NCBI GenBank assembly: GCA_049970095.1
Contig: JBMFNP010000026.1
Span: 1 to 23,088, forward strand
Length of the DNA: 23,088 nucleotides
Source: SKW197 sp049970095
GTDB lineage: Archaea; Thermoplasmatota; Thermoplasmata; Lutacidiplasmatales; SKW197
Reading direction: 5' to 3'
Shown here: piece by piece, positions 16,701-23,088 of the stretch
Numbering within the stretch: the stretch's first letter is position 1
Layout: the number at the start of each line of letters is the position of its first letter
The notes under the pieces: generated by a model
Databases searched by the model: none
Told to the model about the DNA's origin: nothing
What the model saw: only the letters and a program-made list of their open reading frames with translations
Translations under genes and position numbers: made by a program

Positions 16701-18018
16701 ATGCGGGGGTGCACCTGAGTGTTTCTATTGCCTCCAGCAATCTATCTTTCATCCCCTTTGTTTTTATGAACCACTGCTTTGTAGGCAGATAAAGTATCTG
16801 GGTTTCACAGCGCCAGCAATGCCCAGCCTTCAAAATAAATTCAGCTTCACCATAAAGCACTTCACCATCACGCAGATCCCGTATAATCAGGGAATTTGCA
16901 TCATCATATTTAAATCTGGCATATTTGTTTATGATTTTTGAAGTGAATGTGCCATCAATCTCAAAAGGGTTGAATACAGGCAGATTATATTCCTGTCCGA
17001 TTTCAAAATCAACAGCACCCATGCCCGGAGAAACCCAGATTGCACCCGTGTATTCTGGCAGAACCCTCCTGCTTGTGATTATTCTGTGTACCCATTCCCC
17101 CTTTACCTCCTGGTGATATGGAATTTCAATTAACAGCGGGGGTATGTACTCCACGCCTTTCAAGCTCTCGCCTTTTATTGTTTCCAGAACTTCGGTGCTG
17201 TCAAATTTTCCAATTAGTAGAACAGAGTCCATTGTGGCTTTGCATGTGATAATAATGTGTTCTTCCTCCCCTTTCTTTACCTTCACCCGTACATATTCTT
17301 CATCTGGATTCACTGCAACAGCCATTGCACCCGCGATAAGCCAGGGATATGGTGCCCAGACAAGAAGATATTCATCAGTTCTTCCTTTCAAAGGCAACAT
17401 CACATATATGCTATTCACCTTTACATCCTTGTACTCCACTTCATGTGTGGAAATTGCAGTTTCACATCTGGGACAGATGGGTACCACCATCTCCTGCTCC
17501 ACCAGCATTCCCCTCTCATATGCCCTTGCAATGCTCCACCACACAGATTCTATGTATTCGTCAGAATGTGTGAGAAATACCCTGTTCCAGTCAAACCATA
17601 TGCCAAGCATTTTGTATTCTTCTGTCATCCGGTTTTTATTCTCCATTGTGAATTCCCAGCATTTCTCAACAAATCTTTCAATTCCATACCGCTCTATATC
17701 CTTTTTTCCCCTCAGGGTAAGCAACTGTTCTAACATGAGTTCTATTGAAACACCATGCATGTCAAAACCAGGAATCGCAATTACATTCTTCCCGTTCATC
17801 AGATTATATCTTATAATCACATCTTTGAGCACCTTGTTTCTGGCATGTCCTATATGCACAACGCCAGTTGCAAAAGGTGGGCCATCTAGTATATAGAACT
17901 TTTCATCATTCTCCCTTGTCTTCACAATCTTCTCATAAATTTTATTATCTTCCCAGTACCGAAATATCTTTGTTTCTACGGATTGCAGATTAAACTCCTT
18001 CTGAATCTCTCTAATCAT
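13708..18018 (-). CDS. ileS: Isoleucyl-tRNA synthetase-like protein fused to two HhH modules and DUF835
   Basis: Residues 1 to about 1050 form a class I IleRS-type synthetase: HIGH at 55-58, CP1 insertion from about 180, WCVSRQRYWGIPLPIW at 455-470, paired Cys motifs (182/185, 401/404, 510/513) and an anticodon-binding region near 680-830. Two similar helix-hairpin-helix modules follow (IPGM at 1063 to about 1111; IPGL at 1184 to about 1232), joined by Pro/Ala-rich linkers. DUF835 occupies about 1285-1436 (IIWLSNVG, VIFLDGIEYLI). Ordinary archaeal IleRS ends near 1050 residues. Conserved sites deviate: PGFDMHGVSIE at 83-93 for PGWDxHGLPIE, WAPYPWLIAGA at 221-231 for WTTTPWTLPAN, ESINHTKGWF at 558-567 for EGxDQxRGWF, and HKVVTN at 597-602 for the KMSKS loop. 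The frame has no stops. It may be the cell's IleRS or a repurposed paralogue. Confidence 0.88.
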   Translation of the reverse strand: MIREIQKEFNLQSVETKIFRYWEDNKIYEKIVKTRENDEKFYILDGPPFATGVVHIGHARNKVLKDVIIRYNLMNGKNVIAIPGFDMHGVSIELMLEQLLTLRGKKDIERYGIERFVEKCWEFTMENKNRMTEEYKMLGIWFDWNRVFLTHSDEYIESVWWSIARAYERGMLVEQEMVVPICPRCETAISTHEVEYKDVKVNSIYVMLPLKGRTDEYLLVWAPYPWLIAGAMAVAVNPDEEYVRVKVKKGEEEHIIITCKATMDSVLLIGKFDSTEVLETIKGESLKGVEYIPPLLIEIPYHQEVKGEWVHRIITSRRVLPEYTGAIWVSPGMGAVDFEIGQEYNLPVFNPFEIDGTFTSKIINKYARFKYDDANSLIIRDLRDGEVLYGEAEFILKAGHCWRCETQILYLPTKQWFIKTKGMKDRLLEAIETLRCTPAWVSGRMYDFLSNIKDWCVSRQRYWGIPLPIWKCSCGNLKVVSSIEELKSGKGYIPGKSLHIPWINNITFTCEKCGKEMRRVEDTVDVSIDAGVASWASFGYPKKQEEFGKFWPADIVVESINHTKGWFFSQLVLSIIAFDKIPYNSILAHGHVVDHGHKVVTNASPDVETPRNLASRYGFDAVRLYLLSKEPWEQMVYSEDRIRGIYRTLSILWNAAVFAAEYMELDKFEPKEMKIENVKEHLQVEDRWLLSRLEQLKQVASDAMAKSMYNLVWKHVEKFIKAEFTRFYIKAVKPRVKVKGFSHEKIAVYCVLSETLSALAKLIAPLAPRIAEELYLTFSGSHESVFFERYPLSDKLLIDPKIESQMKIALDVVKSINRIRSREGIPLRIPLKRVILKAEKEETLEALKNFERLITAFVNTKQLEILPPGKDWDELILEVVPNPGAIGLVYRQWASKIGHLLKLQSAKKIKEGIERGEYMLGIEGQLVKILPNMVSFKTKLPDKVVSTSIANGTVYVDINLTEEQIHEANIRNFIRIVQQMRKEMKLDIEDIIDVYIATDEQLRNLLLPAIEEIKAKVGARNFEFVTGEVYGDYVVEWNLRESTIVVGITPLYFKSTLSKFISIPGMTPERGKILFNAGFTTIEKLKAARVEDLQNIPGIGKTFAKKIVAYFATQKQQAEAPPIPSAPTKEGVKAAERIVEAKEVPPAQVSQESVSSPTQAPTPRESLEREKENFVRLMMTKYTIPGLGPSKARALFDAGYHTVEMLAAAKPEDLARMPVIGEILAKRILSSLQEFGVKPAIPATSAAAPQAPPIVVQPPQPQEDAKVQMEAKTIAGGVAVEEKTVDLRQGYAYIIKCERAERAYKYLKDYINKTSAKVICVTRDYPEKIKQKYELTDVPIIWLSNVGKENAVRPKDLEKLSLMLEQFLSKNKDSVIFLDGIEYLITNNNFITVLRLIQSLKDQIAINNAMLILPINPATMEPSQFNLIEREVDDVI

Positions 18019-18067
18019 TTCTCTCTACCTTTCTGGAATCTTGAATGAGAGGATAGCAACCAGCATT

Positions 18068-18217
18068 TTATGTTTTTGCACCTCTTTCCTTTGACTTGGG
18101 CCTCAAGTTGGGATAGCCACACTTCCTGCACCTTGTGGCCCTTAATGGATTTCTTGCACTGCACCGCATGCAAATTTTCTTATTCAGCAGTCTATCCACT
18201 GCCTCCGGAAACGGCAT
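18068..18217 (-). CDS. rpl40e: Large-subunit ribosomal protein eL40
   Basis: This 49-codon gene encodes the small zinc-binding ribosomal protein eL40 of the archaeal 50S subunit. The protein opens MPFPEAVDRLLNKKIC and carries two C-x2-C pairs, Cys16/19 and Cys30/33, around SARNPLRATR, then CGYPNLRPKSKE, the usual basic tail. Length and sequence fit archaeal eL40 without gaps. GGGTG at 18223-18227, five bases before the ATG, is a good SD site. It is the first gene of the operon, 49 bases ahead of the IleRS fusion; the pairing with a synthetase-like gene suits a translation operon. It is short enough to be missed by length cut-offs. Confidence 0.93.
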   Translation of the reverse strand: MPFPEAVDRLLNKKICMRCSARNPLRATRCRKCGYPNLRPKSKERGAKT

Positions 18218-18248
18218 GTTTACACCCAATGCGGTATAATTAGCACAC

Positions 18249-18255
18249 TATTTAA
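18249..18255 (-). promoter_or_regulatory. TATA-like box of the eL40-IleRS operon
   Basis: The minus strand reads TTAAATA, 32-38 nt before the eL40 ATG. This would give a leader of roughly 10 nt holding the SD site at 18223-18227. A second AT-rich stretch (AATTATACC at 18233-18241) is closer but would leave no SD leader. Confidence 0.4.
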
Positions 18256-18315
18256 CACTTTTCTCAGGATGTGGAGAGAGTGCCGACATAAACAGTATCT
18301 CCAACCCCAAGCAAA

Positions 18316-18325
18316 TTATATATAT
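18316..18325 (+). promoter_or_regulatory. TATA box of the membrane DUF835 operon
   Basis: TTATATATAT lies 22-31 nt before the ATG at 18347, the spacing of a leaderless archaeal transcript. The 129-base region 18218-18346 is a divergent promoter shared with the eL40 operon. Confidence 0.6.
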
Positions 18326-18346
18326 CCGACTTTCTTTTCTGTTTTG

Positions 18347-20188
18347 ATGGATGAATGGTCTCGAAAAGGGATGATATTTGGATTCCTGGTAGTAGTGATT
18401 CTTTTGCTTGCGGGAACAAAGCCATATTCAGTCAAGGGAGAAAATAGTATAATAACTGTGAATGCGGATTTTGAGGTGTTGCAGTTTGCCGAGGGCGGGG
18501 GTCACATTACCTGGAGGCTGGAAGGGAATGCTGCCACGGAATACAGACAGGCACTCCTGGTTCTCCTTTATGGAGAAAATGCCACGAATGCAAATATATC
18601 TGCTAGGGACCTTTTCAATAGATATTTTGTGGGTTATGGAAGTGTGGAAAGTTGTCTTGAGGGTGTGCAGGGGTACAAAAAAATAAGGGTCTGGGGTGTA
18701 GAAATCAGGAGGTCAGAGCCTCTGAGCAAAGGGGACTATGGCTCTGGAGATGCTGCCCTGGAAGTGGATACCTCGGGACTTATTGGTACTTCCTGGAACT
18801 CAACCGAGAGTATTGAAATCAAGTATCTGTTAGGTTGCAGATTATATGATGACGCAGAAAAATCTAATCCTATACTGGCGCATTATGCAATTGTGAAGGC
18901 GATTTATGCACCATTTTACTATGCAATTAACAATACTACCCGCCTTGAGGACATTCGTGTGGGGATTGATTTGCAGAAGAGAGGGGGTAACTGGACACTA
19001 ACTCCTGCAACTACTGACAAGTATCCTGTCACATTCCACACAGTTACATACACCGTAGGTACATTATCATACACCCAATTTTCAGGAATAAGCCCGCTGG
19101 TGATAAGAACACCTGCTGGCTACATAGTAAAACTGGATGCCACATATGGTACCTGGCAACCAGCATCTTTCACATTTGCACCCCTTGATCCACTGGAATG
19201 TCCCGCAATTTCTTTCACAATTATGGTGATTTTTGTTGTGTTACTTAGATATTTTCCGCAGACCTACTTTCTAAAATTCAGGCAGAAACTCCCAAGGGAA
19301 TTGAGGTCTGAAGTGAAAAAAATAAGATGGTGGCATTACCTTGTGCTTTTGCTGTGTGTACTCTACATCATAGTGTATTTCTTTGCAGGCACCTACATGA
19401 GCACTGTGCATCTGATTGCAATGGGAATTGCACTTCTCATACCAGATATTGCATGTTCCTATTATCTGTATAAGAGGAGAATGGAGAGGATAAAAATAAT
19501 GCCAGTAAAGAGGGAACCACTACCTACAACCCCTGCACCCCCTGCCCCTTCTGCGGCACCAGTTTCTCCTGGGCTCACAGGCGTAGATAAAACCATTCAG
19601 TGTGGAAACTGTGGGACAAATTTCAATATAAAGTACTTTGGAAAACCCCTGGAAGTTGAGTGTCCAAACTGTCATGCCAGAGGTATGTATGCAGAGGAAG
19701 AGAAACCAAAGGCATTGAGCATTGTGCACGGTATGAATAATCTTGTAATTACTTCAGATGTCGGAGCATTTTACAGAGAGGTAAATGAGATCTCAAAGAA
19801 AAACCCGGTGCTCTGTTTGAGTACACAATACCCAGATAAGTTGAAACAGGCTTACGGGCTTGAAAATGCAAAATTTGAATGGATTTCGGCAATGAGCACA
19901 AAAGAAGGTTTGAAACCCCTTGACCCAAAGCGCCTGGAATTTGAGATAATGCTTACAATAAGCTCATACATGCGCCAGAACCAGAATGCGGTCATTGTAA
20001 TTGACGGACTTGAAATGCTCATTGTAGAAAATGGTTTTGATAAGGTGCTGAAATTTGTTAAAAAAGTAATTGATATTGCCAACACAACCAAGTCAATGAT
20101 TCTTGTGCCCCTAAATCCAGGAACCCTATCACCAGATCAGGAAGCCATGCTGAGCAAGGTTTTTGATAAGGTATGGAAGGAAGAATGA
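18347..20188 (+). CDS. Membrane protein with extracellular domain, zinc ribbon and C-terminal DUF835
   Basis: This 613-residue protein looks like a membrane sensor or regulator of unknown ligand. Residues 8-23 are a signal or anchor segment. Residues 30-280 form an exported domain I do not recognise, rich in N-x-S/T sites. Three membrane spans follow at about 285-302, 329-347 and 354-376, then a basic stretch and a Pro/Ala linker. A zinc ribbon has Cys419/422 and Cys439/442. DUF835 fills 460-613 (VIVIDGLEMLI, LVPLNPGTLSPDQ) and aligns well by eye with the DUF835 end of the IleRS fusion encoded divergently next door. I chose the ATG at 18347; an ATG at 18269 adds 26 residues but lies upstream of the TATA box. 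Eleven bases separate it from the glycosyltransferase gene, so the three plus-strand genes form one operon. Confidence 0.85.
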   Translation: MDEWSRKGMIFGFLVVVILLLAGTKPYSVKGENSIITVNADFEVLQFAEGGGHITWRLEGNAATEYRQALLVLLYGENATNANISARDLFNRYFVGYGSVESCLEGVQGYKKIRVWGVEIRRSEPLSKGDYGSGDAALEVDTSGLIGTSWNSTESIEIKYLLGCRLYDDAEKSNPILAHYAIVKAIYAPFYYAINNTTRLEDIRVGIDLQKRGGNWTLTPATTDKYPVTFHTVTYTVGTLSYTQFSGISPLVIRTPAGYIVKLDATYGTWQPASFTFAPLDPLECPAISFTIMVIFVVLLRYFPQTYFLKFRQKLPRELRSEVKKIRWWHYLVLLLCVLYIIVYFFAGTYMSTVHLIAMGIALLIPDIACSYYLYKRRMERIKIMPVKREPLPTTPAPPAPSAAPVSPGLTGVDKTIQCGNCGTNFNIKYFGKPLEVECPNCHARGMYAEEEKPKALSIVHGMNNLVITSDVGAFYREVNEISKKNPVLCLSTQYPDKLKQAYGLENAKFEWISAMSTKEGLKPLDPKRLEFEIMLTISSYMRQNQNAVIVIDGLEMLIVENGFDKVLKFVKKVIDIANTTKSMILVPLNPGTLSPDQEAMLSKVFDKVWKEE

Positions 20189-20199
20189 GGGCCTGAAAC

Positions 20200-21342
20200 A
20201 TGAAAGTAACAATGATAGCACTGGAGTATCCGCCCAACATTTATGGGGGTGTGGGAATCCATCTTAAATATCTCACTACAGCACTCACAAAGTTTATGGA
20301 GGTGGAGGTGCGAACTCTCGGTGAAAAGGAAGAGAAATGGAAGTTGCAGGGCGTGAATGTGCGCACCTATAGCCCCTGGCAGGAAATGAAAGTTCTGAAA
20401 GAAAAACATGGAAAAGTGCTGGAAACCCTTTCTCTGGATCTTGCTTTTGTAAAAGAAACGATTGATAGTGAAATTGTGCATACGCACACATGGTATGCAA
20501 ACCTTGCAGGATTTTATGCAAAAAAACTCTATGAGAAAAAACTGATAGCTACCGTACATTCCCTTGAACCCCTTCGCCCATGGAAGGCAGAACAACTGGG
20601 AAAAGGATACAATCTGAGCGTATGGATGGAAAAAACAGGGCTTGAGAACTGTGATAGAATCATTGCAGTTTCGCAGGAAATGAAGAAGGACATTGAAAGG
20701 GTATATGGGATCTCTAGCGAGAAAATTGTGGTGATTCACAATGGAATTGATTTGACAAAATACACAAAAAAAGAAAGTCCAGAATTACTTGCAAACCTGG
20801 GTGTGAAAAAACCATATATCCTTTTTGTTGGCAGGCTAACCAGACAGAAGGGAATTTTTGAACTCGTTGAAGCAATGAAGAAAATCCGGCAGAAACTCGT
20901 ACTTGTAACAGGAAAGCCAGATACAAAGGAAGTGGAAAAAGAACTTGCAGAAAAACTCCAGGGTAGTGAGAACATTCTCTGGATTAACCGCATGCTCAGT
21001 GAGGAGGAAATAATTGCCCTCTACTCCAGTGCACAACTCTTTGTATGTCCATCAATTTATGAACCCTTTGGTATAATAATTCTGGAAGCAATGGCATGTG
21101 GAACACCTGTAGTCGCCTCTGCGGTAGGTGGAATAAAAGAGATAATTGAGCATGGAAAAAATGGAATTCTCGTGGAACCAGGAAATGTAGAGGCACTTGC
21201 TGAAGCAATAAACCGTGTTCTTTCTGAGGAAGAACTCCATCATCGGCTTGTAAGGGAAGGAAGAAGAAGGGCTGAGGAATTTGCATGGGAAAGAATTGCG
21301 GAAAAAACATTTAACCTTTACACCAAGGTGGTAGAGGAATGA
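20200..21342 (+). CDS. glgM: GT4 glycosyltransferase of the GlgM/actinobacterial-type GlgA family
   Basis: This 380-residue retaining GT-B enzyme probably uses ADP-glucose. Characterised actinobacterial members make maltose-1-phosphate (GlgM), and some are annotated as glycogen synthase. Signatures are EYPPNIYGGVGIHLKYL at 9-25, HTHTWYANLAG at 94-104, HSLEPLRPWKAEQLG at 120-134, GRLTRQKG at 211-218 and the EX7E pair Glu288/Glu296 in EPFGIIILEAMACG. The HSLEPLRPWKAEQLG block is typical of this subfamily and unlike classical GlgA. Its TGA overlaps the ATG of the maltokinase gene (ATGATG at 21339-21344), which strongly supports a maltose-1-phosphate role. It starts 11 bases after the membrane DUF835 gene. 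Whether it acts as GlgM or as an alpha-glucan synthase cannot be settled from sequence; the symbol is a subfamily label. Confidence 0.85.
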   Translation: MKVTMIALEYPPNIYGGVGIHLKYLTTALTKFMEVEVRTLGEKEEKWKLQGVNVRTYSPWQEMKVLKEKHGKVLETLSLDLAFVKETIDSEIVHTHTWYANLAGFYAKKLYEKKLIATVHSLEPLRPWKAEQLGKGYNLSVWMEKTGLENCDRIIAVSQEMKKDIERVYGISSEKIVVIHNGIDLTKYTKKESPELLANLGVKKPYILFVGRLTRQKGIFELVEAMKKIRQKLVLVTGKPDTKEVEKELAEKLQGSENILWINRMLSEEEIIALYSSAQLFVCPSIYEPFGIIILEAMACGTPVVASAVGGIKEIIEHGKNGILVEPGNVEALAEAINRVLSEEELHHRLVREGRRRAEEFAWERIAEKTFNLYTKVVEE

Positions 21343-22892
21343 TGCAGGATGAAAATCTTCGGGAATTTTTTAACATGCATCTGAGAAAAAGAAGGTGGTT
21401 TGGACAGAAACTTGAAAATGTGGAGGTGTGCGTGGAAGATGTGATACCAGCATACGCAAAAAACAATCTAAAAATTCGTTTCTATATACTCCGAGCTGAG
21501 CCCGGTGGGAAAAAATACTTTGTACCCGTAGCTATTGGAAAAAATTGCTGGGGAATTCTAAACGGTGCTGTTGTGCACACCATAATGGAAAGGGATTCGG
21601 TTGTGGATATATTTGAAGCAGAGTATCTGGACATATTTCCCTTATTTATTTATAAGATGTTTGAGAACGGAGAAAAATTGAAAGGGCAAAATTCAGAAAT
21701 TGCCTTTATACTTCTCCACCGACAGAAGGGTGTAAGCGTAAAAAGAGGCGAAATACTTGGTGGCGATACCTCAAATGTGAATTTAAGATTGTTTACTGGT
21801 GGAAAAGAAATGGTATTGAAAACCTACCGTGGCATTGATGCCCACAACCCCGAAGTGGAAATGATGCTTAAACTCTCAAACTCGGATTTCAGGAATCTTC
21901 CAAGGGTTTTGGGCTATGCAGAACTGCACACACCTCAAGAAAGTGCCAGGGTTTTCCTACTTCTTGAATATCTACCTTCTAGTGGTGATGGAATAAAGGC
22001 GTTTATGAAAGATGCAAGTTTTCTATTGGCTACAGGGGGTAAGAAAGAAATTATTGAACATTCAAGGGAACTTGCCATTGAACTTGGAAGAATTACTGCA
22101 GAGATGCATCTCAACCTTGTGGATGAAACTCAGAAATTCTGCATTGAAAAAGTTACAGAAGAGGATATTGCTCGCTGGAAATCAAAAATTCTTGAAAACT
22201 GGAATTACTGCATTGAAAAACTAAGGGTAATACCGGAAACACCATCCACTCAGATGGTTCTTGAAATTGTGCAGAAGATACAGGAGGAACAAATTCTGGG
22301 GGTAATTGAAAATGCAAAAAAATTCACAGGGATGATAAAAATGCGCACCCATCAGGACTATCATCTTGGACAGGTTCTTTACTCCACTGGAGAAAAAGAA
22401 ACCTTCTATGTCCTTGATTTTGAAGGAGAGCCCTCAAGAAAGGATGAAGAACGCGCAGAAAAGCTCCCGCCTATCAGGGATGTGGCAACCATGCTCCGCT
22501 CCTTTGCATACCTCAAAAATTTTGCATTTATAAACTATCTTGAAGAAATACTTGCCATCCGGGGGAAAAAGGAACTGGCTGTCTCTCTTGCACCCGCTCT
22601 CTTTGCAGGGAGTAAGCCAGAGTTGGAAATCAATCCAAAAATCCCGAAAATCCTTGATAGATATGAGAGAACGCTGGGGGATGCATTTATTAGCGCTTAT
22701 GTAGAAAACCTGCAAAAAAGAAATCAGAGACTCCTACCACCAGAAAAGATTCTACCTGAAGTTCTCAAATTCTGGGCGCTTGAAAAGGCAATCTATGAAC
22801 TCAGGTATGAACTAGAGCACAGGGTGGAATATGCAGGTATTCCTCTGGAAGGGATTCTAAGAACAATCAGCAAAGAGTTACTGGAATCTTAG
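21339..22892 (+). CDS. mak: Maltokinase (Mak/Pep2 family)
   Basis: This 517-residue kinase would phosphorylate maltose to alpha-maltose 1-phosphate with ATP, feeding the GlgE route to alpha-glucan or storing the sugar released by trehalose synthase. The N-terminal cap holds RRWFGQK at 18-24, the maltokinase opening motif. The kinase lobe has MVLKTYRG with ATP-binding Lys161, the catalytic loop HQDYHLGQVL at 338-347, the metal-binding DFEGEPSR at 360-367 and DVATMLRSF at 381-389. All are family hallmarks, and the length is close to that of stand-alone maltokinases. It overlaps the GlgM-like gene by four bases. GlgE and TreS are not in the window. An archaeal host is noteworthy because this pair is best known from Actinobacteria. 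Confidence 0.88.
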   Translation: MMQDENLREFFNMHLRKRRWFGQKLENVEVCVEDVIPAYAKNNLKIRFYILRAEPGGKKYFVPVAIGKNCWGILNGAVVHTIMERDSVVDIFEAEYLDIFPLFIYKMFENGEKLKGQNSEIAFILLHRQKGVSVKRGEILGGDTSNVNLRLFTGGKEMVLKTYRGIDAHNPEVEMMLKLSNSDFRNLPRVLGYAELHTPQESARVFLLLEYLPSSGDGIKAFMKDASFLLATGGKKEIIEHSRELAIELGRITAEMHLNLVDETQKFCIEKVTEEDIARWKSKILENWNYCIEKLRVIPETPSTQMVLEIVQKIQEEQILGVIENAKKFTGMIKMRTHQDYHLGQVLYSTGEKETFYVLDFEGEPSRKDEERAEKLPPIRDVATMLRSFAYLKNFAFINYLEEILAIRGKKELAVSLAPALFAGSKPELEINPKIPKILDRYERTLGDAFISAYVENLQKRNQRLLPPEKILPEVLKFWALEKAIYELRYELEHRVEYAGIPLEGILRTISKELLES

Positions 22893-22905
22893 CATGTTGC
22901 AATCC

Positions 22906-22913
22906 TTAAATAG
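22906..22913 (+). promoter_or_regulatory. TATA box of the downstream NTPase gene
   Basis: TTAAATAG lies 34-41 nt before the ATG at 22947. This predicts a leader of about 10 nt carrying the GGAG SD site at 22940-22943. The gene therefore has its own promoter and need not depend on the maltokinase operon. Confidence 0.45.
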
Positions 22914-22946
22914 AAGGTAGCATTGTAGAACCAAAGGCAGGAGAAC

Positions 22947-23088
22947 ATGGCAGAGCGTTTTCCGAAAAATCTGGTGGGCAGAGAAAAGGAACTGGAATTT
23001 CTCAAACAAAAACTTGAGGAGGCAAGGGAAGGCAGAGGCTCCACTGTTTTCATTGCTGGCGAAAGCGGGGTTGGCAAAACAAGGCTTG
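22947..23088 (+). CDS. AAA/STAND-type NTPase, N-terminus only (cut by window edge)
   Basis: 47 codons are visible, running off the window end. The protein opens MAERFPKNLVGREKELEFL and reaches the P-loop GESGVGKT at residues 38-45, followed by RL. It is a close relative of the NTPase-TPR protein at 7027-9714: both have REKE about ten residues in, a short Gly-rich lead and GE-(S/T)-G-(V/I)-GKTRL at the same place, so a TPR tail is likely but unseen. GGAG at 22940-22943, three bases before the ATG, supports the start. The match in N-terminal length also supports the GTG start chosen for the other gene. Confidence 0.85.
   Translation, partial: MAERFPKNLVGREKELEFLKQKLEEAREGRGSTVFIAGESGVGKTRL

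Noticed and set aside
17144..17896. A 250-codon plus-strand frame opposite the IleRS fusion
   Set aside because: It is the antisense shadow of a conserved synthetase region, with Ser- and Phe-rich low-complexity translation and no start signals.

Overview
This is archaeal DNA, most likely from the Euryarchaeota and perhaps Thermoplasmatota. The evidence is a 49-codon eL40 ribosomal protein gene, an archaeal ThiD-ThiN fusion, an archaeal SelB-like protein, a KaiC/RAD55-type ATPase, two DUF835 domains, and TATA-like boxes placed about 20-30 nt before start codons, which suggests leaderless transcripts mixed with GGTGA-type Shine-Dalgarno (SD) starts. The lineage is inferred; the window has no rRNA and I saw no tRNA. 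Apart from a decayed insertion sequence it is dense with genes and has no gene-free stretch over 300 bases.

Layout. 1-2389 (minus): thiDN followed directly by a family-4 glycosyltransferase cut by the window edge. 2430-2613: an array of six small GC-rich hairpins, most followed by a TACGGTA-like heptamer. 2676-3617 (minus): a degenerate SelB/EF-Tu-like protein, divergent from a KaiC-like ATPase (3748-4449, plus). 4439-9714 (minus): a two-gene operon, an NTPase with TPR repeats followed by a secreted, membrane-anchored protein with nine carboxypeptidase-regulatory-like repeats. 9744-10839: a degenerate insertion sequence with 27-bp terminal inverted repeats and a broken transposase. 10921-18217 (minus): an operon of eL40, a 1436-residue IleRS-HhH-HhH-DUF835 fusion, a coiled-coil protein and a FolC-endonuclease III fusion. 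18347-22892 (plus): an operon of a membrane DUF835 protein, a GlgM/GlgA-type glycosyltransferase and a maltokinase. 22947-end: the start of a second NTPase related to the one at 7027-9714.

The strongest anomaly is the IleRS-like fusion. The HIGH motif is intact, but the KMSKS loop, the Asp-Gln active-site signature, the PGWDxHGLP motif and the Thr-rich editing peptide are all altered in an otherwise uninterrupted frame, and it carries two HhH modules and a DUF835 domain. It is either a very unusual sole IleRS or a repurposed paralogue. The FolC-Nth fusion in the same operon, the maltose-1-phosphate gene pair (GlgM-like plus maltokinase) in an archaeon, and the hairpin array are the other main points of interest. 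Start codons were moved from the longest reading frame where promoter spacing, SD sites, family start positions or the insertion-sequence boundary argued for it.
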